Shown here: in pieces, positions 47,753 through 59,111 of the stretch
Position numbering within the stretch: the first letter of the stretch is position 1
Layout: every line of letters begins with the position of its first letter
From: Nitzschia sp. DOCU1
Lineage: Eukaryota; Bacillariophyta; Bacillariophyceae; Bacillariales; Bacillariaceae
Direction: 5' to 3'
Length of the DNA stretch: 64,000 nt
NCBI GenBank assembly: GCA_951394045.1
Contig: OX595989.1
Coordinates: forward strand, 558,001 to 622,000
Translations under genes and position numbers: made by a program
The notes under the pieces: generated by a model
Seen by the model: the letters and a program-made list of their open reading frames with translations, nothing else
Told to the model about the DNA's origin: nothing
Databases searched by the model: none

Positions 47753-50246
47753 TTAACATTTGTTGTTGTCAATCTTCGCCCTCTGTGATGATATCAAGGC
47801 TGCATATGGTCCACCTGAATTTCGAATCATGTAAGCAATGTATTGGTCTTTAGCCAACGGCCATTGGCCATTTTGAGTGTCGACTGCGTCCTGTCCTAGA
47901 GTCACAGTATTCGTAGTCGGTGAACCGCGGCAATTCTGAGACCCACATGACCATACCCAGAGGAAGGGTGCTTGAAGGTTTAGTGGGTCAGCATCCCTGT
48001 TATAGATTCCAATCCAATCTCCGAATTGGGGGTCGCAATTTTGGAAGCGGATTTCGATATCGTCTCCAATATCGAAGCATCCAGTGAACTCAATAAATGG
48101 AGCGCATGTAGTCGGCGCTTGCGTCGGGCTGGGGGTAGTAGGGAAAGGAGAAGGCGCCTGGGTCGGATCTGTGGGACTGGCAGTGGGAGATAAGGTTGGA
48201 ACCGACGTGCCTGGAGTGGGACTTGCCGTCGCAGCGCAGGTGGTACAACACGCACAGGCGACCAAATCACAGTCGGCCTCAAAGGTTTTCAATGTGGTCA
48301 AATCGCAAATCTGCCAAGGTACTTGGCCGGATAGCTCGTTGAATCCAATATCGAAAGCCTGCAAGTTTACCAGATTGCCAAGTTCGGCTGGAACCGTTCC
48401 AGATAATTCGTTGCGGTCAAGGATAAGGCGGACTGCAAAAGAAAAACATGAGAACGACAATTAGACGATTGAAGCGCTAGAGCCATCAGCCTGACATGAC
48501 AAGAGAGGACTCACGCATATTCGGCAAATTGCCCAATTCAACCGGTATTGTTCCATTGAGGAAGTTCGATCCTAGATTAAGAGCGGCTGCGATCACAGAA
48601 TCATACAATGTGAGTCGGCCACTTCGCGTTCAGCACCTCGGCACCACTCGCAATACTTACTCAAAGAGACCGAATTGCCGATACTTGGCGGGATACTACC
48701 AGTCAACTCATTCCGTGCTAGACCGATTGTCGACAAAGACGACAAATTCCCAAACTCAGACGGAATAGTACCTTGAATTCTGTTTGTGCCCGCATGGAAT
48801 AATTCTGAACAACATGAAGATTGGTGAGAAACAAAAACCAAAAATTAACGGAAACCTGAATCCGACTTTTGAATACGTACCAATGGCGGTAAGAAGTCCA
48901 AGTTCGGTGGGGAGGGTACCGGTGAGCATATTTCCGCGAAGGTCGATAGAGGACAACGAGCCTGAAAGCAGGGCGATTTCCGTTGGAATGGTGCCGTAGA
49001 ATTGTTGATCCGATAATTCCAAGGCCTGATAATATCCAAACCCATTACAAATGGTAGCCGGGCCAGTCGTAAACCACTCGCACTCATTGACGTCGTACTC
49101 CATCCATCCTGGGAGCGACGCTCCGGCGGAATTCACCTTTCCTTCATCGGTAGTGAAAGTCATGCCCACGACAGCCAGAGTCCAGCGCTGAATCAAGCGT
49201 GGCTCGGTGTAGGAAGAGTAGTTGGGGTCTCCTGCCACCCAACGCAAAGCGCGGTACTGGGGACTCTCCTCCTCGGCCAGCACATTGGTGACATCCACTC
49301 CGTTGGCGGCCAGGATGTCCACCAGAGCCAATTGAATATCTACCGGAACAGGTACTGGCGCCTTGGTAGGAACGACAGCCTCAGCAGAAGGCTCTGCCGT
49401 GGGGGATCCTTCCTTAATTGGTGGACGGGCAGGTGACAAGGTCGGTACCGTCACAGGCGAAAATTGGTCAGGATTGAAACCTGCAAACGGGGTGTCTTGG
49501 TTGGACGTTTGGGATTGACTGCTACTAGAGCTGCTGCCATCGTCCTTGATCTGGATGTAGGCGATTGCCAATCCACCAATGGACAAGATGAGGATGGCGC
49601 CAATGACTGCAGCACATAAGTACACCTTCTTGGAAGGACTGACATATGTAAAGAAGGTAGAAGCGTCGTTCTCCTTGCTCGCTGCGCTTTCGTCGTCTTC
49701 CGAAGGCTTGTTTTCTCTACCGGGCATCCCAATCAAACCCGGTGGAGTCTCAGGTTGAGTATCCTCATCGTCATCACGATTAATGTAGGGATGCCATCTT
49801 CTCTTCTTTTGCTTATCGGGGGTCTTCAGCTCATATTCTTTGAAATCCCGTTGGATCGGCTTGGTGGTGATAGCATAGGGAAGATTGGCGTTGCTAAAGA
49901 CAGCACCTTCAGTCACGACACTTCCACTGATTGTATCACCAGCAAGCGTGCTAAGGTCGTCTTCTTGCCCCAAAATGGCGAGCCGCATGGGGGCGTTCGG
50001 GTCGTTTCGTAAAAAAGAGTCTTCGGTCTCAGTTCGCTCTCGACCAGCATAGATCTCGTCAAGGGTATTGCCACCAAGAATGCTATCTACTTCCATCACT
50101 TCACCGTGCTGCTCTTGTAGCATTTCCCGCACGTAGGCCTTCTCAGGATCGTCGCCGCTCCAAGACAACGCCTCGCCATCCTGGTGGGCCGAATCCGTGC
50201 TCTTCTTTTCCTCCTCTTCAACGATCGTGGAAACTTCTGCCGACAT
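47753..50246 (-). CDS. LRR receptor-like membrane protein with C-terminal DWIGIY domain
   Basis: Four exons, 48881-50246, 48661-48804, 48515-48586 and 47753-48432, join to give 753 residues. Exons 2 and 3 are 144 and 72 nt, exactly two and one LRR units, and all introns are phase 1. Layout: acidic cytoplasmic tail, membrane segment (about 208-232), Pro/Thr-rich stem, a cap region (SPQYRALRWVAGD, RLIQRWTLAV), five to six plant-type LRRs (LxGxIPxELGNL), a Cys-rich end (CDLVACACCTTC), a second Pro/Thr-rich linker, then a 110-residue C-terminal domain with FQNCDPQFGDWIGIY and WVWSCGSQNCRG. The same final domain ends four neighbouring genes. The protein probably faces outside and recognises a ligand; no kinase is present. 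The ATG at 50246 is the second in frame; the first, at 50303, adds 19 residues. Confidence 0.87.
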
Positions 50247-50303
50247 GATACTCACACACTCTTCAAAACGCTGGCTTGCCACTGCAAGATACGAGCACCG
50301 CAA

Positions 50304-51331
50304 TAGCTTTGCTCAATCAGACAATTATGAATAACTCTTGCGGAGCGAAGGGGTCTACGTCTTTGACAAGATCGACGACGTGCGAGTCGCTAAGTCACCT
50401 GCACCTCTGTTGTTGTTCTATGAATACCAGGAAAGATTGGCATGCGGAACCGGCCATTCCCATGAAAGATATGTGAGGTTGCATCATTTTTGTCTGTTCA
50501 TCGGCGGTTGGGCATTAAATAAAGCGAGCCACATGCAAATAGTCCAATGAAATATATGTCGGTGAACTTGCTTCCACATGGCACGCCGGCCAAAAATCTA
50601 CAATGCGGTGTATTACGGAAATCGGGGGAAAAGTTTCCCAACGTCAACCCAAAAAAGGCAAAGCGTTCTCGGTTGCTTCCGTTGTCAACGGGTCAGATTT
50701 GATGAACTTGAAAGATACCGTTGGGAGGGAACTTCAAAGGGTAGCTCAAACGAAAGGAAAACACCAATCGACGGCGATCTAAAGAGTTGAGAGACGAAAG
50801 AAGATCATCCTGATACAACAGCTTGTTGCTAGTACTAGTAGGCGCCGGGCCGACCATGTTGGCGCCTCCATCGCTACTTCTGGTATAGCTATTACGGGTC
50901 ACCTTAGTAGCCACCGGTTTGAAAACGCAAGTTAGTAGGTCCAGGACGTTCTGCACCGTCTACCACCTGCATCTGCTAGTACATTAGCTAGTACTACTAG
51001 TCCAGCAAAACCGATAAAGGAGTACCACTGCTCTACAGATTACCACGCCCCCAAACATGTATTCCCAGCATACTAACCATTCTTTGTTTCCACACAGCTA
51101 TCTTTGAATGCTACCATTAGAGAAGGAGGGGAGACCGGGGCGGCGGCAGTCTATCAGCGAAAACCAAAGCATTCGTGGCACTCTTTCGCATTTATGAAAG
51201 AGAGCCGATCAAGAGCTACAATCATTGCGAGCGGCGACAGAGCGAAAAGATGCGAATAGATGCGAATAGATGAATAGTATGAATATTGCTACATTGGTGC
51301 AATTCCCAACAGGCACTCAAGGTGCGGATGA
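50304..51331. other. Intergenic region in the surface-protein cluster
   Basis: About 1 kb with no supported gene. TACTAGTA-type motifs recur around 50830 and 50985. It holds the LRR gene promoter and the 3' end of the next gene. Confidence 0.45.
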
Positions 51332-52624
51332 TCAGGGCACAACGGTTTGAGTGATGTTTTCAGGAATGTCTTCACCGCCGAAGTCGGTGGGACAATCCGC
51401 TCGGTTTTCCACCACCTCTAACTCGGCTGAGCTCGCGTACGCGATGTAAGGTGAACTGTCCTTGTTGCGAATCATGTGAATACGGTAGGTCCCTGGTTCA
51501 AAGATCTGGAACACGTAGAAGCTCGATTGAACGACGCCCCGACACTGCTTGTTGCCACAAGTGTACATCCACTCGACAGCAACGTCAGAAAGGTTCGAGG
51601 GATCTTCATCTGCAGCATACAATGCCACCCAATCGTCGGGCACTGAATATCAGAACGATACAATGCGAATCGGGTGAGGAGACCGTGAAACTTAGTACAA
51701 CAAGAAATCTATATCCAAAATACCACTGGATTACTTACGAGGATCGCAGTTGTTGAATCGAAATCCAATGGGCTCCCCTCTAATGTGGCATTCCTGAATT
51801 ACACGAACCTCGTTCACACAAGGATCTTCAGTCGGGGCCGCGGTCGGATTCTTGGTCGGACTGGGAACAGGCATCGAGGTTGGTTCCACAAACTCTGGCA
51901 GGGTCTCCACAGTACTCTCGTCCTTTTCATCGAAATCCATCGCGTAGTAAACAGTCACTGCAGCCAAGCCTAGAAGCACCAAGCAGCAGCAAAACAACCC
52001 CATGCGGATCTTTCGAGTACGCTCCTTCGAATAGACAACTGTGACTCTCGACGAGCTTTCGCTGGCATCATCACCAGAGATCCAGGCATGTTTCGACTTC
52101 CCCGAACGAGCTTGAGCCTCATAGCGACCGTCCTTTTCGTTCTCGACAATGGCAACGCTGTTTCGTCTAAGAGCCCAAAATGGTGCCCTGGGTGTCTTCA
52201 CTCTGTAGAGAGCTTCTAGGTTCTCCTCGTCCCCATTTTCACTATTTGGTGCTGTCCCAGTGCCGTTCAATCCAAGCTTTTCCCTTTCAGCCTCCAGTTC
52301 GTAGTACCTTCGCAGCAAGTTCTTCAGGTCGTCTGGCATGTTGGTAGCATAATCTTCTTGCGTCAAATCCCCGTTGTTTGGCCCGCTTTGATTATCATTC
52401 GTCCCGTCCGCACATTCCAAACCTGTGGGATAATCGTCTCCCAGCAACCTTTGGTGCGCCATCATTTCTACCTCGGTGACGGGAAACATGACGCCTGCTG
52501 CCTCCAAATCCATGATCAATTTCTTACGTTCCGTTTCATTGTTCTTGATGGCCTGTTCACGGATAAGCTCTTCCTTGGCCTGGTCGTTACTTGGGCAAAA
52601 GCAATTGTTGCAATCGTCCATCAT
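51332..52624 (-). CDS. Single-pass membrane protein with C-terminal DWIGIY-like domain (no LRR), two exons
   Basis: Exons 51739-52624 and 51332-51642 flank a 96-nt intron (GTAAGT to TTCAG) and join as NNCDP|LPDDWVALY, giving 398 residues. Layout: a cytoplasmic tail of about 230 residues with a Glu/Lys-rich helical part, a Cys-containing membrane segment (MGLFCCCLVLLGLAAVTVYYAM), a short Pro/Thr-rich stem (PTSMPVPSPTKNPTAAPTEDPC) and the C-terminal domain shared with the neighbouring genes. Its motifs here read DDWVALY and WMYTCGNKQCRG, then MIRNKDSSPYIAYASS. A short acidic tail follows. The intron splits the shared domain just before its signature, unlike the other family members. The first ATG in frame is 52624, followed at once by a second. 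Function is unknown; a cell-surface role is inferred. Confidence 0.8.
51643..51738 (-). other. Intron inside the DWIGIY-like domain
   Basis: 96 nt, GTAAGT donor and GATATTCAG acceptor on the minus strand. Splicing restores the shared domain in frame. Confidence 0.82.
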
Positions 52625-53614
52625 GGTTGCTACAGACAATTGCTAATATCCGTGGAGCTTCAACAAAATAACACTTCCGAGAGGAGCACTTTTGATGTTG
52701 CTTCCGCTATCAATTTCTTATGGTATACTCATGCACATGCAACGCCAGATCTCTTGCTTCTTGACAACTACCGGTAGGTGTATCTTCCCCTAATTTCTTT
52801 GACTTGAAGAAAAGTGAGACTAGCGAATTTTATGCCCGCGCGAATTTCCCGCGCTACTATTCATGTGAGCACCTAAGTAAAGGATGCCAAAATTTGGCGA
52901 CACGCGTCACATTAGGACAACGGATGGTCTTTCTTCTTTCGTTCGGCCCGTTCAACAGTCGGTAGAAGGGGTGCATCGCGAGCCAGTCGACCATTCATTT
53001 TATGTTGAGAGATCACATTCTTTTGTGACCGTGATGGGCTCCCGATGTCCCACCATTACACTTTGCTCCAAACCAGAAGGTGCAATGTAGGAGAGAGGCC
53101 CCGCGTACAAATGTTGAGACCTCCACAAAAGTACAAACAAAGCAATCATTACAAAATGAATGCTCGTAAGCAATGACGGAACAAGAAACACGAGCCGACA
53201 TCGATTACCCGAAAAATGAACGTAGTGTAGTTGTGTGTCCACCGATATTCATGGTGACAATGTTCGTCTTCACTATTGTCCTTTGGTGCAAATGTAGACG
53301 AGTCTTCATGGTGCTTATCCTCGCACGTGGTTTGGAGACAAATGCATACGGATTGTTTAGTGATATTAGTCCTTTTGTCTGCGTACGGTACATACATTTG
53401 AGAGAGAGATGTCCCGCACATTACACATACGATACTAGTAAAGTACTACAATACGACGGCGGAGAATCTGTGAAAAGATGTAGTTTGAAATTAAAATCGT
53501 AGTACCATGGTGGTGACTTGGATCGGGATATGAATAGCACGTTGTTGTAGAAGACAGAGTGTATGTTTCTTGTTGCCCCATTTTTTGCGAGAATTGAGTC
53601 GTGATCGTATTGTT
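52625..53614. other. Intergenic region in the surface-protein cluster
   Basis: About 1 kb with overlapping short ORFs on both strands and no recognisable gene. It contains the promoter of the gene starting at 52624. Confidence 0.45.
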
Positions 53615-54898
53615 TTATTTGGAACAATCGTCGCTGATTTGAAAGACGCTGCTGACAATAGAGGCTTCAAAGGGAGCACTGCCGTCGGTATCCACAAAGT
53701 GTGCCTGATAGAAACCCGGATCCAAAGTATCTTCGAACTGGAGCACATCGGTCTTGGTTCCATTGACATTGCAATCATTGATATCTTGCGAGTTACAGGT
53801 CCATAACCACGATTCAGGGTCTGGTAAGGCCAGCTCATCGAGGCCTGCCGGATAGATGCCTACCCAGTTTTCCGCAAGGGGTTCGCAGCGAACGAACGCA
53901 ATAAAGATGGGAGTTCCCGATGCGAGATCGGCAGTAGTATAGCACAGCCGGTCTGGCTTGACCATATCCTCGCATGGGTCCTGTGTCTCTTCGACAGCGG
54001 GAGGATCCGTTGCACTAGCAACTGCCTCATCGCCGCCTAGAAAGGAAGAAGCGACCGTCGGTGCGGTGGTTGGAGCACGGAAGGCCACGCTAGAAGTAGC
54101 CGAATTGCTGCTCTTCTTCTTGTTCTTATTAGAAACACCCACAGAAATCCCAATGATCAGGCAGAGAAGAATCACGGCAGCCCCTAAAACCCACGACCAT
54201 CGTAGTCTTGTGTCTTTGACTTTCTCTGGAATTCTTTGCATCAACCCCACCTTGATGGACGCCACGCTGTCGGAGAGATTCATCCTGTTCCAGTAGGGAG
54301 GCCACTTGGAGACGTCTAGCGACTCGATCGAGTTATCTTGTTCGATGATCCAGGCCTCGCGTGCGCTACCATTGACCTTTGACTTGCGAATGACGGGTTC
54401 GCTCTTCTTTGGACTGCCGTCATCCGAACCCGACGTTACCTCTGTTCCCTTGGGTGAACCAGGAGGCGGCCGACTCGACCAGCCACCAATACATACCATG
54501 GCCCTCGCCCTCTCGAACATACTGGTACCCGCCATGGGCGGCGGGGGAGGCGGAATGGAAAGTTCCGAGCCCGACGAGCTGGCGTCATCGTCGTCACCGC
54601 TAGAGTCAGAGAGAGCTCGTTCCCGGGCCCTTTGCATCGTCGTTTCGTCTACCAGTTTGGTGGGCATTTGTCCGAGGTACATACGCCTCAACCGATCCTC
54701 TTCACGGCGGTCTTCATCATCCGCTCTCGTACGATGATCGACGACTCTTGTCGGAGCACTCGCAGCCGCACTCGCGCACGACGACGCGGAAACTCCTAAA
54801 ATGTGCACCTCATTTGAATCGCCACTGTCGAGGCTTTCTTCAGGAAAAATTGTCGATAGGTCTCCGTCGTCGGCACCTCCAGTGTTAAAGAAACGCAT
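53615..54898 (-). CDS. Single-pass membrane protein with C-terminal DWIGIY-like domain (no LRR)
   Basis: A single-exon gene for 427 residues. Layout: a long cytoplasmic tail (about 1-232) that is Ser/Asp-rich with a poly-Pro tract (IPPPPPPM), one membrane segment (WSWVLGAAVILLCLIIGISVGV), a short Ala/Thr/Pro stem, and the C-terminal domain shared by the cluster. Its signature reads AFVRCEPLAENWVGIYP and WLWTCNSQ, with a late AHFVDTDGSAPFEASIVSSVFQIS. Two extra Cys (DINDC) lie just after the signature. Poly-Pro in the tail may bind profilin, EVH1, WW or SH3-type domains; that is inference. The ATG at 54898 opens the frame directly. No kinase or enzyme motif is seen. Confidence 0.8.
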   Translation of the reverse strand: MRFFNTGGADDGDLSTIFPEESLDSGDSNEVHILGVSASSCASAAASAPTRVVDHRTRADDEDRREEDRLRRMYLGQMPTKLVDETTMQRARERALSDSSGDDDDASSSGSELSIPPPPPPMAGTSMFERARAMVCIGGWSSRPPPGSPKGTEVTSGSDDGSPKKSEPVIRKSKVNGSAREAWIIEQDNSIESLDVSKWPPYWNRMNLSDSVASIKVGLMQRIPEKVKDTRLRWSWVLGAAVILLCLIIGISVGVSNKNKKKSSNSATSSVAFRAPTTAPTVASSFLGGDEAVASATDPPAVEETQDPCEDMVKPDRLCYTTADLASGTPIFIAFVRCEPLAENWVGIYPAGLDELALPDPESWLWTCNSQDINDCNVNGTKTDVLQFEDTLDPGFYQAHFVDTDGSAPFEASIVSSVFQISDDCSK

Positions 54899-55644
54899 TT
54901 TCTACCATCCAAGAGGCCTCACAAAAAGAATGATGTGTCTTGTCAAAGAGATGAACCGGCGGCCCTTGTTCGTATTTTGCCCACAACAGCAACTTTGCGA
55001 CTGCCCAAAATCTCTGGCGTTGGCATCCTTGGAGTTTTCGTAGAAAGCTACGGGCACCAAAGTACCGCGCCAGAATGCAAACTGGCTCTCACAACTTTGG
55101 CAAGGAACATCACTTGGCGGCAAAATCGAAAAACGGGCACGCTCGTTTCTTTGAAACAGGGATACTATGGTATGATGCCGACCCGACGTCCGTTGGTGGC
55201 AGATCTTCCTCCCACATTGGCACACGTCCGAGCACAAGAAATCATAGTAAAGGGGTAGAGCGCAACCAAACGCCCGCCAATCGTGACACATACGACACGA
55301 CATAAGCCAATTACCAGAGGTAAATGTTAGCTCCGGATCGCATGTTCCATTGATGGGCGCGAGCATGCAAATAGGATGGCAAAAAGAGGAGGTCGACTAC
55401 AAAAACAATGCGACAGAAGTAATGATGTCGAGATCGTCAACAACCATGCCGATAGTAAAATGTCTCAGGATGATAATAAATAATATGGTACTGTTTTTAG
55501 AATCTTACGAGTTTATATTTTGGTTACAAAAGTGCGCGCTTGTGCCCCAAGATTGGGGCATCCCGGCTTGTAGAATGCGGCTGCTGGAGCGAGCCAATCG
55601 GTGGAGATAACATCTGAAGCTCACAGCTAGAACGAGACCAGCAA
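54899..55644. other. Intergenic region in the surface-protein cluster
   Basis: Promoter of the gene at 54898 and 3' end of the gene at 55645. A 154-codon minus-strand ORF at 54902-55366 has no domain or targeting signal and is not called. Confidence 0.45.
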
Positions 55645-56538
55645 TTAGTTACAAGTGCGTGAGACTTCAAACGAATCGCTGGCAGCGTAGGACGACGTGT
55701 AAGGCGCAGCATCTTCGCCAAACCGAATCATGTGAGCAACGTAGGTACCACGACCAAGCCCATCATCAAACATCAAAGTCTGGTTCTCGGCAAGACCGTC
55801 GCAGTTTTGTGAGCCACAAGTCCAGAGCCACAAGGAAGGCTCTGGAAGCCTGGTAGGATCGCTGGCAGCATCAACGGGCCAAATACCAATCCAATCTTTC
55901 ACTGCAGGTTCACAGCTCTCAAAGATAACGTCGATAGTAGTTTTGGGAGCGTAGCATGTATTCGAAGTAGACAACTCGTCCACACACGGGGCAACAGCGG
56001 CTACGGTCGGGGCGGCCGTCGGTGCTGCAACGGGAAGGGGAGCAATTGTGGGCGCAGGGGTGCTGGGCGACACGGGAGCTTCCGCAAGCATGTTCTTGGA
56101 TCCAGATGTCTTGTCGTCCTTGGGGGAAGAGAGGCCGACAGCCAGCCCGATTATAAGCGCCACAAAGGCAAGAAAAGCGATGGACATGAGCATTCGGCGT
56201 CGGCGCGCCTTAAGTGCCACAAGGAGACCGAAACTCTTGACCCACTGCTCAGCTGCGTCGACCTCGACGGTGGAATTGCACTGATCTTTGGAAGGAATGA
56301 TATCTACGGGAGGCCCCCCGGTCTCTTCGTCTCTGTTGGTGACCTTGTTCTTCGGTCGAAAGATGGATCCTCGAAGATCCCGGAGGCTGGGAAATAAAGG
56401 TGGGGGTGGTGGCGGCACCGAGCTATCATCGTCCCCCTCCCTCAGGACGGTTTCGAAGCTCGGGTCGTATCTCAATTGCTGGTCTTCAGAAGCAACGCTC
56501 ATGGTGCCCTCGTCCTCGCTATTTTGTGATTTCTTCAT
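55645..56538 (-). CDS. Single-pass membrane protein with C-terminal DWIGIY domain (no LRR)
   Basis: A single-exon gene for 297 residues, the shortest of the five related genes. Layout: cytoplasmic tail (1-112) with a poly-Pro tract (SVPPPPPPLFPS) and a basic stretch (KARRRR), membrane segment (MLMSIAFLAFVALIIGLAVGL), a Pro/Ala/Thr-rich stem, and the shared C-terminal domain with ESCEPAVKDWIGIWP, WLWTCGSQNCDG and a late AHMIR...APYTSSYAASDSFEV. Four Cys frame the domain (CVDE, TCYA, ESCE, RTC). The poly-Pro tract is shared with the neighbour at 53615, and both lack introns, so the two may be closest relatives. Likely at the cell surface; ligand unknown. Confidence 0.82.
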   Translation of the reverse strand: MKKSQNSEDEGTMSVASEDQQLRYDPSFETVLREGDDDSSVPPPPPPLFPSLRDLRGSIFRPKNKVTNRDEETGGPPVDIIPSKDQCNSTVEVDAAEQWVKSFGLLVALKARRRRMLMSIAFLAFVALIIGLAVGLSSPKDDKTSGSKNMLAEAPVSPSTPAPTIAPLPVAAPTAAPTVAAVAPCVDELSTSNTCYAPKTTIDVIFESCEPAVKDWIGIWPVDAASDPTRLPEPSLWLWTCGSQNCDGLAENQTLMFDDGLGRGTYVAHMIRFGEDAAPYTSSYAASDSFEVSRTCN

Positions 56539-57398
56539 GATGGCAGTATCGTTAGTCGTCCTTGTTTACCGAAATTTTCGAGTTAGTAGTACCGGTCGGA
56601 GGGTTGGAATTTGTGACGGATTGAGATTATGTGCTTCGTCTCTCAATCCGGACACTTTATTACAGCAATCGTGCTTGCTTGGCTTGCGATTTTCGGCTTT
56701 TGATGTTCCGAAGATTTCCGCGAATCGGGGAAGCAGGCGTTTCACTATCATCTAATGCCGTGTGTGTTGGCCTCCCACACATGGCCAGTGAAGCCGCAAC
56801 TGCGGGATTTTAGATGTTGAACGGTGAACGGAAAGGCTGCCAACCCAACAGAAATTTCAAGACGAAGGTGCGCCTAAAAAACAAAAATTAGGAGGGGCAT
56901 GCTCGTCCATATGGTGCGCGATCAAAGAAATATGCCCAAAGAAGGCAGGCAGTTCTTTAGAAATGAAACTGAGCGAGAACGTACGTACGATAATTTCTAT
57001 ACTTCTACTAGCAATTTCGAAAAGCTACCTGGTGCGGCATTCCCTCGTCGTCAGTCGCTATCCCAAAAAGAGACAACGTAGACTTCGTTCCGCCCGCCCC
57101 ATCAATGAGGGAATGTTGTTGACTTCATGCCAACTTGTATATTTCGTTTCCGGCCAGTGGAGATCCACTTCTATACCTGGTAGTTAGCTAGCTGGGTCGG
57201 GACTTCCATTCAGCAAAGTCCTTGGAGCACCGCCACCAAGGCCAAAAACTCTACTATTAGTCTAAGTATCGGCGAATAGTGTTGATAAAATCTGAAGTCT
57301 AAAGTACAGGTTTAGCATTACTTGCTAGCATCGTAGCCTTGCTTCCAAGACAACACCGGTTGTAGTAGCCATCGCATCATTTTAACGCAAGAAGGGAT
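56539..57398. other. Intergenic region in the surface-protein cluster
   Basis: Promoter of the gene at 56538 and 3' flank of the transporter gene. No supported gene or repeat is seen. Confidence 0.45.
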
Positions 57399-59111
57399 TC
57401 ACTTTTTTGTTCGTTGCCGAATCGTCTCGACATGTCCCCAAGCTTGATAAAGTCGCAGGGAACGGAGAATCAAGTGCTCCACGAGCTGCAGAAAGAAAAG
57501 TGTATTATCATCTCTGCCTGTCGCATTCATGGGGATTCCTCTGCCCATTTCGTCACCGGCGGCAGTGTGCAGCGTTTCAAAGAAATTATCTTTAGCAAGA
57601 AGACGCTTCTTGAAGTCCTGCAGGCCGTCATATCTAAAGGGGTCTGAAGCATCTTCGGCATCGGCTACGGCGTTCGACATGCGGTGAATGGCCTGTCGAG
57701 TTTCTTCCAGTTGCTCGAAGAGGCCTGTGGCGGCTTTATTGCTGGATTCGCGATCGAGAGGGATCGTCAGCATCCTTCGAATCAACTTCCCAGCTTGGGC
57801 AAATGATTCAAGTTGCGGCGGTGTGAAAGAATAATCGGCATCCGACCTCACCATTCCATCCACCACGACAATCGTAGTCTGGATACGAAGGCAGCGTGCC
57901 AGAGTGCGCGCGATTTCTGTGTGGAATGCGTCGTTGATATCGTCTCTCATGCCTATTTTGATCCTGAATGGATCATATTTAACCAACGGGAAAAGCATTT
58001 TGCTTAATCTCCAATCGGCAATGGCGTCCTCGTACTTCTTCAGAGCAACGTCGGTGGCACCAGTGTCCATGGTGCTCCGGCTACTTAGGCTGGAGCTACT
58101 GCCCATCTTCCAACGCAATTCGCTTTCCAATGGCGTGTTAAGGAGTTCATCGGCAAGTCGATTTACGTAAATGCGTCCGGCGAAGAAGTCTGATGAAACG
58201 TTCATGACGGCCTCGGCGGCCTCCCCAGCCATGGATACTTGTCGAGCGGCCTTGGAATATAGGACATCGGTGGTGGACTTGGGAACAATCAAGATCGAAC
58301 CAAGAGCACCAACCGCGCATCCTACAATAACGTTCAGAACGCGGGACACGGCACGCCCCCATTTCGGATCTTCGTTCTCGGAGAAGGGCAAAATGCAGAT
58401 ATCAAAGGTCAATACACACAAAATCGTCGCGTAAGAAAAGCGACTGATGACCTTGACTCTGCCAACTTTAAGCTGGCCTGCCAGAAAGATGATCAAAAAG
58501 TTGAAAATTAGCACGCATGCCCCAAGAAAGGTAGCTTGCGTTGCATGGTGATCAGTGAGGAATAGCGATGCAAACCCACATGAAAGTCCGAGAAAAGCGC
58601 CGATGAATGTGCCCAGCAAACGTTGCACGATCTTTTCAATCACAGAAGCGGCATCCAAAGCAGGAAACCAGCCCACAAATAGCACTGTGACTAGCACCCA
58701 CATGCCGTCTGGAAAATGCCAGTCGTCCGTTCGGATTAAAACAAACAGAGATGAAACCCACAACAGAATGCCCATGCGTAGTCCAAACTGAAACGCATTA
58801 GTGTCGATCTTGTCCCAGAAGCGTTTCTTCTTCTTCGGAGGTGAATGCTCTTTAATCGGCTCTTCGATCTCAATTTGGAGGTTAAGCAACGACTCTCTGG
58901 ATGCACAGACCGGCGAGCCCTCTTCTTCTTCCGAGGAATATGACGTCGGCAAGGTCAAGTGGGTTTTCCCCGGAGAGCCAATGTAGTAATCGTCCGAGCC
59001 TACGGACTTGTCCTCGCCAGTCGCCCCACCCAACAGAGGCGACTCCTCATCGGCGGCGGCGACTGCAGCCCCCATTCGTATCGAGAAGAGAGGGGGATCT
59101 CTCACCTCCAT
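57399..59111 (-). CDS. ALMT/FUSC-type membrane transporter
   Basis: The 570-residue protein has a polar N-terminus (about 105 residues), a compact block of about six hydrophobic helices (about 107-275) and a long, mostly helical cytoplasmic C-terminus. The first helices show the FUSC-family pattern, with GMWVLVTVLFVGW followed by IEKIVQRLLGTFIGAFLG. Plant relatives include aluminium-activated malate transporters, which are anion channels; bacterial ones are efflux pumps. The substrate here is not known. The N-terminus contains DEESPLL, an acidic di-leucine signal that targets vacuolar membrane proteins in diatoms, so the tonoplast is a plausible site. The ATG at 59111 is first in frame; the ATG at 59075 places the di-leucine closer to the N-terminus. 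It is intronless and lies within the surface-protein cluster. Confidence 0.78.
   Translation of the reverse strand: MEVRDPPLFSIRMGAAVAAADEESPLLGGATGEDKSVGSDDYYIGSPGKTHLTLPTSYSSEEEEGSPVCASRESLLNLQIEIEEPIKEHSPPKKKKRFWDKIDTNAFQFGLRMGILLWVSSLFVLIRTDDWHFPDGMWVLVTVLFVGWFPALDAASVIEKIVQRLLGTFIGAFLGLSCGFASLFLTDHHATQATFLGACVLIFNFLIIFLAGQLKVGRVKVISRFSYATILCVLTFDICILPFSENEDPKWGRAVSRVLNVIVGCAVGALGSILIVPKSTTDVLYSKAARQVSMAGEAAEAVMNVSSDFFAGRIYVNRLADELLNTPLESELRWKMGSSSSLSSRSTMDTGATDVALKKYEDAIADWRLSKMLFPLVKYDPFRIKIGMRDDINDAFHTEIARTLARCLRIQTTIVVVDGMVRSDADYSFTPPQLESFAQAGKLIRRMLTIPLDRESSNKAATGLFEQLEETRQAIHRMSNAVADAEDASDPFRYDGLQDFKKRLLAKDNFFETLHTAAGDEMGRGIPMNATGRDDNTLFFLQLVEHLILRSLRLYQAWGHVETIRQRTKK

Noticed and set aside
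54902..55366. 154-codon Cys-containing minus-strand ORF
   Set aside because: No targeting signal or domain; it lies just upstream of a real gene start.
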